Shown: positions 62,724-64,000 of the stretch, piece by piece
How the letters are laid out: each line of letters begins with the position of its first letter
How positions within the stretch are numbered: position 1 is the stretch's first letter
Source of the DNA: Pseudomonas silvicola
GTDB lineage: Bacteria > Pseudomonadota > Gammaproteobacteria > Pseudomonadales > Pseudomonadaceae
NCBI RefSeq assembly: GCF_026651855.1
Contig: NZ_CP093280.1
Coordinates: forward strand, 4,318,001-4,382,000
Reading direction: 5' to 3'
Length of the DNA stretch: 64,000 bases
Notes under the pieces: generated by a model
Seen by the model: the letters and a program-made list of their open reading frames with translations, nothing else
Told to the model about the DNA's origin: nothing
Database searches by the model: none
Position numbers and translations under genes: made by a program

Positions 62724-64000
62724 ATGAATGTCGAAGATCTCATTCTTGTCAGCGTGGACGACCACATCGTTGAACCTCCCACCATGTACGATCAGCACCT
62801 AACCACTGCACAAAAGGCGTTTGCGCCAAAGGTGCTCAAGGACAAGAACGGTGCAGACTTCTGGCTGTTCGAGGGGCGTCGTGCGGGCAACATTGGCCTG
62901 AACGCCGTGGTTGGCCGGATGCGCGAAGAGTACGGTTGCGAGCCGGTCTCTTTTGATCAGATGCGCAAAGGGGCTTGGGACATTCATGCGCGGATCGAGG
63001 ACATGAACGCCAACGGGCTACTGGCGTCACTCAACTTTCCAAGCGTCGTCACTTTCGATGGCAGCCTGTTCCACCAGTTCGAGAACAGGAAAAATGCTCT
63101 GACGCTACTGAAGGCGTACAACGATTGGCATATTGATGAATGGTGTGGCAGCTACCCGGGCCGCAACATCCCTAACGCAATCGTGCCGTACTGGGACATC
63201 AAAGCGACGGTGGAAGAGGTAAAACGCGTGGTCGCCAAGGGGTGTCATGCCATTTCCTTTACCGACAACCCCTCGCTGCGCGGTCAGCCATGCGTGCACG
63301 ACGAGCACTGGGAGCCGCTGTGGAAGGTCTGCGCGGAAAACAAGGTCATCATCAACATTCACATCGGGTCTGGTGCCGCTGCACCACATGCGTCCATGGG
63401 GTCGCCCATCGATGCCTGGATCATCACCATGCCGATATCCATCGTCAACTCTGCGGCGGATTGGCTGCATCTAAAGGCATTGCAGCGTTATCCGGATCTG
63501 AAAATCTCCCTCTCCGAAGGCGGTATTGGCTGGATTCCTTATTTCCTGGAGCGTGCCGACTTTACCCATGAGCACCATCGGGCCTGGACCTACGCGGACT
63601 TTGGCAAGAAGAAGCCGAGCGAAGTGTTCCGCGAGCATTTCCTGACATGTTTCATCGATGACCAATTCGGCTTGAAAAACCTTGATGCCATTGGTGAGGA
63701 CAATGTCGCCTATGAATGCGATTACCCTCATTCGGACACGGTGTGGCCGGAATCGGCGGACCGCCTCTTCGAAACGGTCAAGCACCTGCCTCGCCAGGTT
63801 ATCGACAAGATCACCCATGGCAACGCGCTTCGCCTTTTTAACTTCGATGCCTTCGACATGATGGGGGGGCGGGATAAGTGCACGGCCGGTGCACTTCGTG
63901 CCCAAGCTTCTCATGTTGACACTGCACCGCGCTCGTTCGGTGGACCTGCGCCCCTGGCAGAAGGGGAAGTACGCCGTCGTGTGACCTCGGGTGACATTGT
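62724..64000 (+). CDS. Amidohydrolase family 2 (metal-dependent TIM-barrel hydrolase/decarboxylase), runs off right edge
   Basis: From ATG 62724 (AAGGAG 7 bp upstream) the frame is open for 425 codons to the window end. SVDDHIVEPPTMYDQHL near the start supplies the first metal-binding residues. INIHIGSGAAAPH has the next His, LKISLSEGGIGWIPYFLER follows, and ECDYPHSDTVWPES has the metal Asp. This is the PF04909 pattern of ACMSD-like decarboxylases and hydrolases, and of the long members (about 400 residues or more) found in steroid and aromatic degradation clusters. It probably acts with the thiolase-fold protein encoded just upstream. The substrate is unknown. Confidence 0.88.
   Translation, partial: MNVEDLILVSVDDHIVEPPTMYDQHLTTAQKAFAPKVLKDKNGADFWLFEGRRAGNIGLNAVVGRMREEYGCEPVSFDQMRKGAWDIHARIEDMNANGLLASLNFPSVVTFDGSLFHQFENRKNALTLLKAYNDWHIDEWCGSYPGRNIPNAIVPYWDIKATVEEVKRVVAKGCHAISFTDNPSLRGQPCVHDEHWEPLWKVCAENKVIINIHIGSGAAAPHASMGSPIDAWIITMPISIVNSAADWLHLKALQRYPDLKISLSEGGIGWIPYFLERADFTHEHHRAWTYADFGKKKPSEVFREHFLTCFIDDQFGLKNLDAIGEDNVAYECDYPHSDTVWPESADRLFETVKHLPRQVIDKITHGNALRLFNFDAFDMMGGRDKCTAGALRAQASHVDTAPRSFGGPAPLAEGEVRRRVTSGDI

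Overview
The window looks like a chromosomal stretch of a Pseudomonas of the putida/fluorescens type. It has high GC, dense operons and many LysR/GntR/MocR/AraC regulators. It carries OprD- and OprB-type porins, a CioAB oxidase, the cysI-DUF934 pair and a periplasmic gluconate dehydrogenase, and its mandelate-pathway proteins closely resemble those of P. putida. No rRNA, tRNA, CRISPR array or phage genes were seen. The one complete mobile element is an IS630-type insertion sequence at 42168-43348.

Layout. (1) 1-7360: alcohol/aldehyde and amine oxidation genes: a partial aldehyde dehydrogenase, a GMC oxidoreductase, a TetR regulator with twin operators, an Fe-type alcohol dehydrogenase, a PuuP-like permease and a PatD-like aminobutyraldehyde dehydrogenase cut by an amber codon 16 residues before its expected end. 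(2) 7504-12253: a gamma-glutamyltransferase with a polar amino acid ABC transporter and a GntR regulator. (3) 12509-17593: three-subunit gluconate 2-dehydrogenase with a LacI-type repressor gene and a perfect 16-bp operator. (4) 17735-24254: a MocR regulator divergent from cysI-DUF934, then cioA-cioB and a 50-residue cio companion. (5) 24332-26839: a drug-efflux MFS protein and a divergent LysR regulator.

(6) 26892-44500 is the centre of interest: an apparently complete route from aryl (hydroxy)nitriles to benzoate. It holds an arylacetonitrilase, a mandelamide-hydrolase-like amidase with a signal peptide, (S)-mandelate dehydrogenase (mdlB), benzoylformate decarboxylase (mdlC), a benzaldehyde-type dehydrogenase, two MFS transporters, two porins, a PanE-family 2-hydroxyacid dehydrogenase and LuxR, LysR and AraC regulators. 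No mandelate racemase is visible. The promoter in front of mdlC is repeated, block for block at identical spacing, at 42080-42150, where it would have driven mdlB. The IS630 element sits between that promoter and the mdlB start codon.

(7) 44625-52792: an eight-gene operon (MHS transporter, class II aldolase, 2-hydroxyacid dehydrogenase, M20 amidohydrolase, second MHS transporter, OprD porin, RidA, RraA) with a divergent LysR regulator. It is probably a catabolic pathway for an amide- or carbamoyl-containing acid whose substrate I cannot name. (8) 53982-59847: citrulline/arginine use, with a CtlX-type hydrolase, ornithine cyclodeaminase, a basic amino acid ABC transporter and an Lrp/AsnC regulator. 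(9) 60350-64000: a TetR regulator, a thiolase-fold protein lacking the usual nucleophilic Cys, and an amidohydrolase that runs off the window.

Four genes (cysI, cioA and both MFS genes of the mandelate cluster) are each broken by a single-base indel in a homopolymer run, inside otherwise perfectly conserved reading frames. This pattern fits sequencing error better than four independent pseudogenes and should be settled before the genes are called dead.
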